Made by a program: the position numbers and the translations under genes. Below are positions 7,007 through 15,733 of a stretch of 31,772 nucleotides of DNA, one piece after another; the first letter of the stretch is position 1, and every line of letters starts with the position of its first letter. The DNA is from Bacteroidota bacterium (GTDB taxonomy: Bacteria; Bacteroidota; Ignavibacteria; Tepidaquicellales; Tepidaquicellaceae). The DNA lies in assembly GCA_023429265.1 (NCBI GenBank), contig JAEYVS010000081.1, positions 1-31,772 of the forward strand, in the 5' to 3' direction. Under the pieces are notes generated by a model. The model saw nothing but the letters and a program-made list of their open reading frames with translations, did no database searches and was not told the DNA's origin.

Positions 7007-8986
7007 ATGCCGAAAAAAAAGCCTATTAAAGCGGGTCGGAAACCCGCGCAAACTACTAAGAAAACCGAATTAAATTTCGCCATTCCCTTTGCTCCAACAG
7101 GGAGTCAAAGCATCATTGTTTACTCCATTATAGTCATCGCTGCTTTGGGGCTGTCGATATATTATGTAAATTATGCGCTTAGCTTAAATGGGAGTTTTGG
7201 TTTCCCGCTGGATGATCCCTGGATACACCTGACTTTTGCAAAAAATCTTGCGGAGTATCAGAGCTTTTCCTACTTCAAAGACCAGATGGCTACAGCCGGT
7301 TCTACTTCACCCCTTTATACCATACTTGCCGCCATTGGTTTCATATTCACGAATAATGAAATGCTGCTGAGCTATGCGCTGGGGATATTGTTCTTTGTGT
7401 TTGCGGCTATTTCCTTCTATAAGCTTAGTTCACTGGAGTTTGGAGCTGAGAATATCTTTGCACTTATCTGCACGGCTATCTTTGTTTCGGATAAGTGGAT
7501 GAGTTTTATAGCCGTCTCCGGTATGGAGACTACTATGTATGTCTTCTTTCTCATTGCCTGCGCGTATTATTATAGAAAACGACAGGCAGTACCATTTGCC
7601 ATATTCCTTGGCTTGATATTGTGGGGTCGTCCGGACGGGGTCGCTTTTATTGGAGCCCTGGTAGTTGATTATCTCGTGGTGAGGTATTTCGCAAAGAGCG
7701 ATACAGGCTTACATCTGTTCGACAAAAACCAATTTATAAAAATAGCTGCGATATTTGGCGGGATTATCCTGTTGTACTTCGCTATGAATTTTGCTCTTTC
7801 AGGTTCGCCATTGCCAAATACCTATAACGCTAAGCTTACATACTATTCACCGGAATTCCGCAGCAGGGGAGACTTCCTCAAGTTCGAAGTCTGGGATTAC
7901 TTTACTGCAGGAGTGTATGCCATTATGATGGGAGGATTCATATTCTCGATATTTAAATTGATCGGTGATTTTACAAAGAAAAAATATAACCGGAATTTCC
8001 TCTATATAGTATTCATATTTGCCCTGGTGTTTATTTATTGGTACAAGCTTCCATACGCGCACCGTTTTGGACGGTATATGATGCCGATTATACCTTTCTT
8101 CATATTAGTGTCTTCCATAGGTATAGTTAATTTAGCACGTCTCATAGGGCAATCTGCCAGGAGCAAGCAGGTTGCCAATGGACTGGCTTTCATTCTGCTG
8201 GGTATAATGCTCGTTATGGGAATTTCTAACTATGTGGACAATAAGGAGACCTATGCTATAGAGAATAAATACATATCCGACAGGCAGGTAGCAGCTGCGA
8301 TGTGGCTTCGTGATAATACACCACCGGATGCCGTCATTGGCACGCACGACGTCGGAGCTATAGGATTTTACAGCGGCAGAAAAATTGTGGATGTTGTGGG
8401 TCTTGTTACCCCGGAACTAATTAGCAAATTAAACGATAAAGATTATGTGGCATATATCACGGACTTTATGAAAAAAGAAGGTGTCACGCATCTGACGTTT
8501 TTGCGTGAATGGAATATTGTCGTGAATCAGGATCCATTATTTACTACTCTGGGCAGGCTGCCCCCTGAAGTAATGGAGATCTACGAGTTCAAACCGGATT
8601 CTACGCTTATTGTCTCTTCCCGCGTCAAAAGCATGATTATGTACGCTCAGGATATGCTGGCTCAGAATGCTCCCCAGCAGGCGATACAGGTTTTAATGCA
8701 GTCCCTGGGAGAAGAACCAAGATCTTCATATACTTATTTTTTAATGGGTTACGCCTATTCGATGATGGGAGATGCTCAGAATTTCGAACAGAATATGCTC
8801 AAAGCTCTGGAATATTATCCAAACTACAAGGATGTAATGATTAATCTGGGAAGTGTATATGTAAATCAACAAAGATATGAAGAAGCAAAAAAATATCTTG
8901 ACAAAGTATTGCAGTTGGATCCCCAAAATGAAAATGCAGCAGAACTTTATAAGACTATACCGGATTCATTAAAGAATACGAATTAA
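7007..8986 (+). CDS. GT-C fold membrane glycosyltransferase-like protein with C-terminal TPR repeats
   Basis: This looks like a polytopic GT-C-type enzyme that would move sugars from a lipid carrier on the outer face of the inner membrane. After a basic N-terminus (about 30 residues) come roughly ten to twelve membrane segments. Asp69-Asp70 (PLDDPWIHLTFAKNLAE) sit in the first outer loop, where GT-C enzymes carry their catalytic acidic residue. SGMETTMYVF (171-180) and GRPDG (207-211) are recurrent motifs of PMT/ArnT-like proteins. A soluble part (about 430-540, AMWLRDNTPPDAVIGTHDVGAIGFYSGR) and two to three TPR units (about 560-650, YEEAKKYLDKVLQLDPQN) follow. TPR tails also occur in TMTC O-mannosyltransferases. 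The donor and acceptor cannot be told. It opens an operon with mltG, 42 bases apart. No in-frame start codon lies upstream that suits the promoter, so ATG 7007 is kept. Confidence 0.75.
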   Translation: MPKKKPIKAGRKPAQTTKKTELNFAIPFAPTGSQSIIVYSIIVIAALGLSIYYVNYALSLNGSFGFPLDDPWIHLTFAKNLAEYQSFSYFKDQMATAGSTSPLYTILAAIGFIFTNNEMLLSYALGILFFVFAAISFYKLSSLEFGAENIFALICTAIFVSDKWMSFIAVSGMETTMYVFFLIACAYYYRKRQAVPFAIFLGLILWGRPDGVAFIGALVVDYLVVRYFAKSDTGLHLFDKNQFIKIAAIFGGIILLYFAMNFALSGSPLPNTYNAKLTYYSPEFRSRGDFLKFEVWDYFTAGVYAIMMGGFIFSIFKLIGDFTKKKYNRNFLYIVFIFALVFIYWYKLPYAHRFGRYMMPIIPFFILVSSIGIVNLARLIGQSARSKQVANGLAFILLGIMLVMGISNYVDNKETYAIENKYISDRQVAAAMWLRDNTPPDAVIGTHDVGAIGFYSGRKIVDVVGLVTPELISKLNDKDYVAYITDFMKKEGVTHLTFLREWNIVVNQDPLFTTLGRLPPEVMEIYEFKPDSTLIVSSRVKSMIMYAQDMLAQNAPQQAIQVLMQSLGEEPRSSYTYFLMGYAYSMMGDAQNFEQNMLKALEYYPNYKDVMINLGSVYVNQQRYEEAKKYLDKVLQLDPQNENAAELYKTIPDSLKNTN

Positions 8987-9028
8987 AAGAACACGAAGTA
9001 AATTTTTGTAAACATCAGGACCGAAGGT

Positions 9029-10186
9029 ATGACGAAGAATAGTAAATCCGATGACGATTTTTTGAGAAAGATTGGCAGAGCCTTAAAAACGTTTATATTA
9101 TACATAAAAAACGAAGTCATCCCTTTTATTTCAAAAACACTCGACAGGATCCCCTACAAGAAGATACGTTTCATCTATCCTTTTGCGGCTTTATTGAATA
9201 TACTGCTGCTTGTTTATGTCGTATATAATGTATTCCTTGACAAAAATACCTGGGAAGATGGTAAGGAAAAAATGATAGTCATTGAGAAAGGGTCGGGGTT
9301 TAATGAGATAGTACAAACCCTCCTCAAAAATGACGTTATCGAAAATGGATTTACTTTCAAGACCGCCGCGATACTTACCCGTAGAGATGGAAGCATCTTC
9401 CCGCGTAAGTACATCTTCCAGAGCGGGCTGAGTAATGGAGAGATCCTCGATATGCTCACCGACAGCGAGCTCAATCAAACTGTAAAATTCCGGGTGCCTG
9501 AAGGTATCAAACTGAAAACACTCGCAAAATCCGTTGAGAAAAGATTTTTGATTCCCGAGGAGGATTTCATTAAAGCCACCCAAAACAGGTCTGTAATGAC
9601 AGGACTCGGACTGGGGGAAAATGTTAAAGACCTTGAAGGCTTTCTTTATCCCGATACTTATGTTATGTCCATTAATCTCAGCGGGGACGGTGTGGTAAAA
9701 GTCTTTACTGATGAATTCAAACGCAGAGTAATAAATGACGAAGAGCTGATAAACGCTCTCAGGCTGAGGCGGGAAACTTTACTCGAGGCGGTGACTCTTG
9801 CTTCGATTATAGAAGCGGAAACAGCAATGAAAAGTGAAATGCCCAGGATATCAGGTGTATACCATAACCGCCTTAATAGGCGGATGAGGCTCGAGGCTGA
9901 CCCTACCGTACAGTATGTATTGCCCGGTGGACATAAATCAAGACTTTTATTTGAAGACCTGCGAATAGACTCCCCGTATAATACTTACCGCAATTACGGG
10001 CTTCCTCCCGGACCCATTAATAACCCGGGCATAGAAGCCATCAGGGCGGCTATATTTCCGGAATCCCATAATTTTGTTTTCTTCGTGGCAACCGGTGACG
10101 GAGGGCATACCTTCACCGAGACATTCGAACAGCACAAGGAAGCCGCGCGGGAATACAGACGCAAGCTCGATCAAAAAAATAAATAA
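9029..10186 (+). CDS. mltG: Endolytic peptidoglycan transglycosylase MltG
   Basis: MltG cuts nascent peptidoglycan strands at the inner membrane and helps set glycan length. It has a cytoplasmic N-terminus, one membrane segment (about 48-70), a LysM-like region (80-145, KMIVIEKGSGFNEIVQTLLK) and the YceG catalytic domain. The catalytic Glu lies in ASIIEAET (258-265); RISGVYHNRLNRRMRLEADPTVQY and the later YNTYRNYGLPPGPINNPG are family signatures. The length of 385 is slightly above the E. coli protein because of a longer cytoplasmic lead. It is the second gene of the 7007-12416 operon, and the next gene starts six bases after its stop, in the same frame. Confidence 0.96.
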   Translation: MTKNSKSDDDFLRKIGRALKTFILYIKNEVIPFISKTLDRIPYKKIRFIYPFAALLNILLLVYVVYNVFLDKNTWEDGKEKMIVIEKGSGFNEIVQTLLKNDVIENGFTFKTAAILTRRDGSIFPRKYIFQSGLSNGEILDMLTDSELNQTVKFRVPEGIKLKTLAKSVEKRFLIPEEDFIKATQNRSVMTGLGLGENVKDLEGFLYPDTYVMSINLSGDGVVKVFTDEFKRRVINDEELINALRLRRETLLEAVTLASIIEAETAMKSEMPRISGVYHNRLNRRMRLEADPTVQYVLPGGHKSRLLFEDLRIDSPYNTYRNYGLPPGPINNPGIEAIRAAIFPESHNFVFFVATGDGGHTFTETFEQHKEAAREYRRKLDQKNK

Positions 10187-10192
10187 AATCCT

Positions 10193-11764
10193 TTGACCAA
10201 TCCCGGGGTAAATACAGCGCTCTTATACAGGTTCTTTGTAAAGCTGGATTTTAGGGACAAGAATAAGGCAGGTTTCACGAAGATTATTGGCGTACTGGTA
10301 GCTTATCTTTTTGCTAACACGCTTCTTTCATTTGGAAATTACGCCGGCTTTGACGAGTTCAGCTATGTGATTTTATCAATGTCCACGAATGTCTTCCTTC
10401 TGGCGTTTGTGGTTATGAACGACTTTGTGAATCTATTCGTGGGGAAGGGCGAAGGTGAAGCTATACAATCTCTTCCGGTCAAAGAAGAAAATATTTTCTT
10501 CGCGAGGTTTTTTGCCGCCTACACAATGATAGCTTTTTTTGCAGTATCCATTATACTTCCTCAGATTTATTTTTTCTCAAAATACGACGCAGGTTTATTA
10601 TCTGTCATATTATTTATACTCTGCATATTCCTTTTCAACATATTCTTTATATCATTTCTCGTGATGATCTATACGCTTGTTCTGAGGTATGCGAAAAAAA
10701 CCGCGCATTATTTTATTTATGCTGTGAATATCTTCTTTCTTGTGTATGTCTTTTATTCCACATCATTAAAAGGAAAAGCCGCAAGCCTCGGAAAATCATC
10801 GATTCTGGAATTCAGTTTTGGAAGTTACCTCCCTCAAACATTTTTTGCTAGAGGTCTGTATGAACCTATGATATTGTTGATCTTATTGATCTCATCCATA
10901 GCGATGTGTGTTCTTGCATTTCTCATCATCAGGAGAAACTTCTCTGCTATATCCGCATCTTCTTCGGAATTGTTCACAAAAACAAATAAACCCCTCAAGG
11001 ATAGCGCAGGTGTTACAGGTGTACCGGAGTTAAACCCTTTCGATAAATTTATGAACCGGTTTTTCCTGCGTAATAACCACCAAAAAGTGGGATATTATCT
11101 TCTTAAATATCAACTTTCGAATTCCAAAGGGCTTAAAATGAGGTATTACATATTTGCTTTTATGCCAATAGTCTTTACCCTCATTGCGGTTTTTGCGAAT
11201 ATACCCGGAGCGGTGGTTTTTCCTACCGGAAAGATACCATTTGCTTCAGAGAATATCGCTCTGCTGAGTCCCGGTATCTTGTTGATTTTTATTATGTCAG
11301 CCAGGCTGATAGTCTCCAACTCCCGTATAGCTGATTCGAATTCAAATGACATCAACTGGATGTATGAATCCCTGCCTTTAAAGGGTCCCGGCAGCATTCG
11401 GATGGGGATACTGAAATTCATCACCGTCTACTTCTTTATTCCGGTCTCCATTATTATGGGCGCAGTGATTAGCATTAAAATGGATCCGGTCAATGTTTTG
11501 TTGAATTTGTTTTACTCCTTAGCTGCCGTATTTTTTATCAGTTCGGTCTTATTCTCTATGGATAAATCTTATCCTTTTAGCCTGGATAGCAGCAGGATGG
11601 ACTCCACTGGCAAATTCCTCGAAGTCCTCTTTACCATAGTACTTGGAGGCATTATATTTGCCTCTATGCTTTTTGTTTTTAAAAATATTATATTTATAAT
11701 TATTTCCATAGCAATTTTACTCCTGGCAGGGAGCTTAATCCTAAAAATTCAAAGAAGAAGCTGA
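10193..11764 (+). CDS. Polytopic membrane protein, ABC-2 exporter permease-like
   Basis: This integral membrane protein of 523 residues has about twelve hydrophobic segments arranged as two similar halves. The stretch IQSLPVKEENIFFARFFAAYTMI after the third segment resembles the cytoplasmic coupling region of ABC-2-type exporters (a short LPxxxxxIFxxRF motif), and SNSRIADSNSNDINWMYESLPLKGPGSIRMGILKFI in the second half repeats the theme. No ATP-binding subunit lies in the window, so a partner would be encoded elsewhere; the substrate is unknown. The start is TTG at 10193, because the mltG stop is in the same frame two codons upstream and no earlier start exists. The ubiX ATG follows one base after its stop, so the two genes are translationally close. 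Confidence 0.6.
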   Translation: MTNPGVNTALLYRFFVKLDFRDKNKAGFTKIIGVLVAYLFANTLLSFGNYAGFDEFSYVILSMSTNVFLLAFVVMNDFVNLFVGKGEGEAIQSLPVKEENIFFARFFAAYTMIAFFAVSIILPQIYFFSKYDAGLLSVILFILCIFLFNIFFISFLVMIYTLVLRYAKKTAHYFIYAVNIFFLVYVFYSTSLKGKAASLGKSSILEFSFGSYLPQTFFARGLYEPMILLILLISSIAMCVLAFLIIRRNFSAISASSSELFTKTNKPLKDSAGVTGVPELNPFDKFMNRFFLRNNHQKVGYYLLKYQLSNSKGLKMRYYIFAFMPIVFTLIAVFANIPGAVVFPTGKIPFASENIALLSPGILLIFIMSARLIVSNSRIADSNSNDINWMYESLPLKGPGSIRMGILKFITVYFFIPVSIIMGAVISIKMDPVNVLLNLFYSLAAVFFISSVLFSMDKSYPFSLDSSRMDSTGKFLEVLFTIVLGGIIFASMLFVFKNIIFIIISIAILLLAGSLILKIQRRS

Positions 11765-11765
11765 T

Positions 11766-12416
11766 ATGAACGAGCAGCAGGGATCAATTTCAACACAGAC
11801 CGAAACCACTCCATTGATAAAAACTTTCGATGGAAACGGCCGCAATATCATTCTGGCAATGACCGGGACAAGCGGTGCCATTTATGGGCTCAGGATGCTG
11901 AGGGCTCTGCTTCTTAATGAATTTCACGTCGATCTCATAATGTCGGACTTTGCTCAATATACCTTATACAAGGAATGTAATGTAGAGTTGAAATCGGGAA
12001 ATATCGCGGGCTTATTCGAAGATGTTCCTCCCGGGAAGGTTTCGGTCACATTGCATAGCAATCTTGACCTGAAATCAGGAATATTCACGAATGAATATAA
12101 ATGCGATGGTATGATAATCTCTCCCTGCGCCATGGGAACTGTAGCGGGAATTGCCAATGGCTCGGCAAGAAATCTAATCGAAAAGTCAGCGGACTTTGCA
12201 TTTTCCTATAATGCTCCGTTAATAATCGTTCCGAGAGAAACTCCTATTAACAGGATTCATCTTCAGAATATGCAGACCATAATACAAAACGGAGGAATGA
12301 TCGTTCCGGCGATGCCAAGCTTTGAGTATTCCCCGAAGAATTTTGATGACCTTGCGGATAATATTGCGGGCACTGTTCTGAGTTTGCTGTGCAGAAATGA
12401 CAAACCACTGGCTTAA
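11766..12416 (+). CDS. ubiX: Flavin prenyltransferase UbiX
   Basis: UbiX attaches a dimethylallyl unit to FMN, making the prenylated cofactor needed by UbiD-type decarboxylases in quinone and aromatic-acid metabolism. Motifs: GTSGAIYG (34-41) for FMN phosphate, SPCAMGTVAGIANG (119-132) and RETPINRIH (157-165), which hold the prenyl phosphate and FMN. Residues 1-25 are a non-conserved lead. The length of 216 is normal. It closes the operon started at 7007. No ubiD lies nearby in the window, so the partner must be elsewhere. Its TAA overlaps the TAA of the convergent gene by the shared TTAA. Confidence 0.95.
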   Translation: MNEQQGSISTQTETTPLIKTFDGNGRNIILAMTGTSGAIYGLRMLRALLLNEFHVDLIMSDFAQYTLYKECNVELKSGNIAGLFEDVPPGKVSVTLHSNLDLKSGIFTNEYKCDGMIISPCAMGTVAGIANGSARNLIEKSADFAFSYNAPLIIVPRETPINRIHLQNMQTIIQNGGMIVPAMPSFEYSPKNFDDLADNIAGTVLSLLCRNDKPLA

Positions 12417-15325
12417 AAATCCCACCCAAAGAACACCTGGTGGAATAAGTTCTCCTGCAGGTGTGTGAAATTCTTCTCTATGCGTTTACCCACGTCATAT
12501 CTTATCACAAGGAATCCGAATGTATTTATCTTGAGGCTCGCGCCGAAGCTTCCCTTTGTGTCACCATAATTTTCGAATTCATCCCACGTATTTCCCGCGT
12601 CAAAAAATAATGCCCCGCGTATTCCCGGGATGATGTATTGGAATCCCAGCGGCAGGTCATAATTATAGAGATTGATTATCGGAAATCTTAGCTCGGCGTT
12701 GGTCTGCCATAGCTTTGTTCCCTTCATCGAATGTCGGGGCCATCCGCGCAGCGACCACGTACCGCCCATGAAGAACCTCCGCGGATTCTTTCCTTCGTTC
12801 ATAAAGTACTGTCCCCTCGTCGCAAACGTCAATGCCTGTGAAAGCCTGAAATACCGCCTGTAATCGAATAGTATGCTGTAATAGCTTACGTTGGAGTTTT
12901 CAATATCTGTAGTATATCCTAATGTAAGATTTAACCTTTCTCCATCAACAGGTCCTGTCATTCCCCAGAGGGCATTGTCTTTTATATAGCTTAACCTGTT
13001 CGTAAGCAGTGTAGAGCGCTCTTTGTCCGTGATGTCAATATCTTTAAATGACTGCGCCAGGCTCACGGATGCTTCCAGTCTCCGGAACACAGATAGGGGA
13101 TATGAAAAGCTCGCGTAACCCCCGAATATCCTTTCGTAATATGAATAGTCCGCTTCCGCCAGGTCGTACCTCTTGCCTGATAGGTGAAAAACTCCGTATG
13201 CGTAATTCAGCCTTTTTTCCAGGGATACTTTGGAAACCGCGACGTTAAAGCTTTTCCAGAACTCAGAGTCAGCATCGGAATTATTGAACAACAGGAAGAA
13301 ATATTTCTCATTGCCCAGCATATCGCTCAGTGAAATAATACCGCCTGCGTTAGTCCCGAATACCGGGTCTGATGTCACGGACGTTGTCGCAAAGTCCATC
13401 GAGAATTCTTTCTTGTATTCCATGTTATTCTTTCCGGGAATCCCTTCTATTTTTCCTGCGGTCCAGTTCTCTCCCCGGTTGGAATAATCTATGTCGATGA
13501 TTGTTGTCGAGTTTTCAAATTTTGAATTTACTGAGTCTATCATCCGAACGGCTATGTTCCGGTTCTCAAACGAAGAAAAAATGATAGCATTCTTACCTGC
13601 CCATCGGGGGTCATATGCGGCTGTATTAAAGTTCGTGAGTCTCCTCATCTGGACATTCTCGAGATTATCATATTCGAGAGACTCTTGTAAAGGGTCGTCG
13701 GATTCACTGCCTGATTTTTTTATTCCGTTGGACGTAATGCTATTGGTCAGGTCTATCATCCAGATATTCTGGGGTCCCGTTGCATTAGATGTGAATATTA
13801 TTTTTTTGCCATCTTCCGAAAACTGCGGTGAATAATCCACCTGGTCTCCATTCGTCAAATAACTAATCTCATTTGTCCTGAGATCATACAAAAATAAATT
13901 ATACCTGTTTTTATAACCGTAAGAAGTCCTGTCCGAAGAGAATACAACGTAATTTCCGTCAGGTGAAAAGTCCGGATCCCTGTCATCATAAAAATCATTC
14001 GTCAGGCGGGTGAGCTTCTCAGTCTCAATGTCGAGAATGAACAGATCCCCTTTTCCTGTGAATTCCCGGGCAGGGAATAAAAGCTTCTTCCCGTCACTGC
14101 TCCAGGAGGGAGAGCCAATGTTTACTATGTCTTTGAAAGAATAGTCCGCTATCTTTTCATCTTCTCGTGTATCATAAATGTGGATTGCATCCTTTTCTCC
14201 TTTTTGGGTTATGAATGCAAGCCTTCCTTTTTTATCTGCGTCCATTCCTGTCCGGAAAAAGTGAAACTGCTCGAATTCATCACTGGTTTCGCCTTCCACC
14301 AGTACATAGGGATTCTTATTCTTCAGGTCCATCCCGAATACGCTCGTGTATCCGTATTCATTCCCGATGTAATACACCTTCTTTTTCCCGCCGATCTCTA
14401 TGTAAACTGGCTTGTGGGCGAAGCCATCCGAGTATACATCAAGTGAAACATCTGAGGGATTTGCCGTTATGTTGGAATCCGCGAAGTACATATCCCGCAG
14501 ATAAGGCAGAAATTCCTTGTCGAATTCCTCGTAATCTTTCCCGATGGTTAATTTCATTACTTCGGAAAAGTTTCCGTCCAGGTAGAAATTTTCCAGCAGC
14601 TGGAGGATCTTTTCGGGTCCGTATTTCATCGCGATGTATTCCAGTACCATCTGTCCCATCTTGTACATCAGGTAGCTTCCGTATAGCCTGTCCCAGTTTT
14701 CGAGCCCCACTATATAATCGTTGAGCACTGCATCCTTTAAAGACATTTCGCTTTGAGTATCCCAATCAGTCGACCAGTACTCTGCCAATCCTTCTGTAAA
14801 CCAGAGTGGAATGTCCTTATCGCCCACCTGTCCGTGAAGCTTCTGTTCGGATATGAGCTTGCTCATCATAAATACGTGCACCATCTCGTGCCGTATCACG
14901 TGCTTGAATTGTCCAAGTGACCCTTCGAAGGGAATTACAACTCTTCCTTTGATGAATTCAAAGAATCCCCCGACACCGTCCGGTATGAATCCCGGGGTGG
15001 TATTGGTCTGCTTGAAATGTATGGGTGATGAATAAAATATAAGGGGTACTTTATGCGTGAGGGAATGCTTGAAATTCTGCTGGTGATCCGCGTAAGCCTC
15101 TTCCGCAAAGAATGCTCCGTGCTCAGCCAGCTCCTGGGCTCCTTCGTAATAATATATCACAAAGTGATCTGTTTCCAGGGTGTTCCATTTAAAATCCGAA
15201 TACTGGACCTTATTCCTGCCAAAATCCACGAACTGGCTTTGCGCAGAACTTAGTCCTAAGAGGGTGATTATCGCTATGAATAATACAGTGGTCTGTATTT
15301 GTAAGGTTGTACCGAGTTTGCTCAT
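12413..15325 (-). CDS. Outer-membrane fusion: HExxH metallopeptidase, TolB-like propeller, Omp85-type barrel
   Basis: Residues 1-30 are a signal peptide. Residues about 45-330 form a zinc metallopeptidase of the gluzincin (peptidase MA/M61-like) kind: HEMVH at 146-150 gives two zinc ligands and WFTEGLAEYW (175-184) the expected downstream Glu. About 380-620 carry several PD40/TolB-type propeller blades (FSPDGNYVVFSSDR, FSEDGKKIIFTSN, and more). The last 290 residues look like the C-terminal barrel of the Omp85/D15 family: RFFMGGTWSLRGW is the RGxxxxRG-like motif, AALFFDAGNTW-type sequence and a final Phe (WDF) are typical of barrel strands. The protein would hold a surface or periplasmic protease on an outer-membrane barrel. 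Related architectures exist in environmental Bacteroidota-group genomes, but the function is not established as far as I know. It is monocistronic here, with a -7-like box at 15358-15365. Confidence 0.85.
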   Translation of the reverse strand: MSKLGTTLQIQTTVLFIAIITLLGLSSAQSQFVDFGRNKVQYSDFKWNTLETDHFVIYYYEGAQELAEHGAFFAEEAYADHQQNFKHSLTHKVPLIFYSSPIHFKQTNTTPGFIPDGVGGFFEFIKGRVVIPFEGSLGQFKHVIRHEMVHVFMMSKLISEQKLHGQVGDKDIPLWFTEGLAEYWSTDWDTQSEMSLKDAVLNDYIVGLENWDRLYGSYLMYKMGQMVLEYIAMKYGPEKILQLLENFYLDGNFSEVMKLTIGKDYEEFDKEFLPYLRDMYFADSNITANPSDVSLDVYSDGFAHKPVYIEIGGKKKVYYIGNEYGYTSVFGMDLKNKNPYVLVEGETSDEFEQFHFFRTGMDADKKGRLAFITQKGEKDAIHIYDTREDEKIADYSFKDIVNIGSPSWSSDGKKLLFPAREFTGKGDLFILDIETEKLTRLTNDFYDDRDPDFSPDGNYVVFSSDRTSYGYKNRYNLFLYDLRTNEISYLTNGDQVDYSPQFSEDGKKIIFTSNATGPQNIWMIDLTNSITSNGIKKSGSESDDPLQESLEYDNLENVQMRRLTNFNTAAYDPRWAGKNAIIFSSFENRNIAVRMIDSVNSKFENSTTIIDIDYSNRGENWTAGKIEGIPGKNNMEYKKEFSMDFATTSVTSDPVFGTNAGGIISLSDMLGNEKYFFLLFNNSDADSEFWKSFNVAVSKVSLEKRLNYAYGVFHLSGKRYDLAEADYSYYERIFGGYASFSYPLSVFRRLEASVSLAQSFKDIDITDKERSTLLTNRLSYIKDNALWGMTGPVDGERLNLTLGYTTDIENSNVSYYSILFDYRRYFRLSQALTFATRGQYFMNEGKNPRRFFMGGTWSLRGWPRHSMKGTKLWQTNAELRFPIINLYNYDLPLGFQYIIPGIRGALFFDAGNTWDEFENYGDTKGSFGASLKINTFGFLVIRYDVGKRIEKNFTHLQENLFHQVFFGWDF

Positions 15326-15357
15326 CGATTTATCTTTTTATGCGCCCCCATCTGTAT

Positions 15358-15365
15358 CAAATCTA
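15358..15365 (-). promoter_or_regulatory. possible -7 box (TAGATTTG) for the protease-barrel gene
   Basis: On the minus strand TAGATTTG matches TANNTTTG fully, about 33 bases upstream of the ATG at 15325. The base triplet 20 bases further upstream is AAG rather than TTG, so only half of the promoter is supported. Confidence 0.35.
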
Positions 15366-15462
15366 ATATTGTGAATATTTATGAACTTAGTCAATACATT
15401 AAAATCCACAGTTAATGACGGTGAGGATAAGTAAATCCACTCCGATGGAGGGTGTTCTCTTC

Positions 15463-15489
15463 CGCCAGAGTCTCGACAGGACTCTGACG
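15463..15489. repeat. palindrome shared with 19206-19234
   Basis: Arms CGCCAGAGTC (15463-15472) and GACTCTGACG (15480-15489) pair with one mismatch around a seven-base loop TCGACAG. The same arms and a related loop occur at 19206-19234. Confidence 0.75.
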
Positions 15490-15520
15490 AAAAATCCTTG
15501 TTTCCGACAATTTTCTCGAG

Positions 15521-15545
15521 CCCCTCTCCTTAGTAAGGAGAGGGG
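15521..15545. repeat. 25-bp perfect palindrome in intergenic repeat
   Basis: Arms CCCCTCTCCTTA (15521-15532) and TAAGGAGAGGGG (15534-15545) are perfectly complementary around a single G. The sequence GGGGAGAGG returns at 15566-15574 after the next palindrome. No gene ends close by in either direction in a way that would make this a terminator. Confidence 0.8.
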
Positions 15546-15547
15546 AA

Positions 15548-15565
15548 ACTCCGGCTTGCCGGAGT
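15548..15565. repeat. 18-bp perfect palindrome in intergenic repeat
   Basis: ACTCCGGC (15548-15555) and GCCGGAGT (15558-15565) pair perfectly around TT, two bases after the preceding palindrome. The two form one compact double-hairpin block. Confidence 0.75.
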
Positions 15566-15622
15566 GGGGAGAGGTAACAAATCTCTGTGCTCTCAGTGCC
15601 TCTGTGGCAAACTACTTTTTCT

Positions 15623-15643
15623 TTAAACTTTGGACTTTTAACT
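15623..15643. repeat. 21-nt A/T-rich motif, copy 1
   Basis: These 21 bases match 19602-19622 at 19 positions in the same orientation, differing only by GG versus AA at 15632-15633. Both copies lie in the gene-free stretches that also share the GTCAGAGTC palindrome. Confidence 0.5.
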
Positions 15644-15733
15644 TTAAACTTAATCTCCCTTTATTCCCTTTGCCAAAATTCATATTTTACTTACTTTAAC
15701 TCACTCGTTATAATAACTGATACTTAGTCCATA

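Larger units (their letters stand above)
15326..15733. other. gene-free stretch with nested palindromes and dispersed repeat motifs
   Basis: This 408-base divergent region holds the upstream sequence of the protease gene, three inverted repeats (15463-15489, 15521-15545, 15548-15565) and a 21-nt motif at 15623-15643 that recurs with two changes at 19602-19622. I see no tRNA or convincing coding frame. The upstream sequence of the AAA+ gene (15690-15733) has no clear consensus promoter. Confidence 0.6.

Noticed and set aside
14215..14765. Long overlapping frames on both strands inside the protease-barrel gene
   Set aside because: They are shadows of a well-supported gene with clear domains in its own frame, and their translations have no domain features.
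15415..15699. 94-codon plus-strand ORF
   Set aside because: It runs through three palindromes and the repeat motif, has no recognisable protein pattern and no start signals. It is a chance frame in a repeat block.
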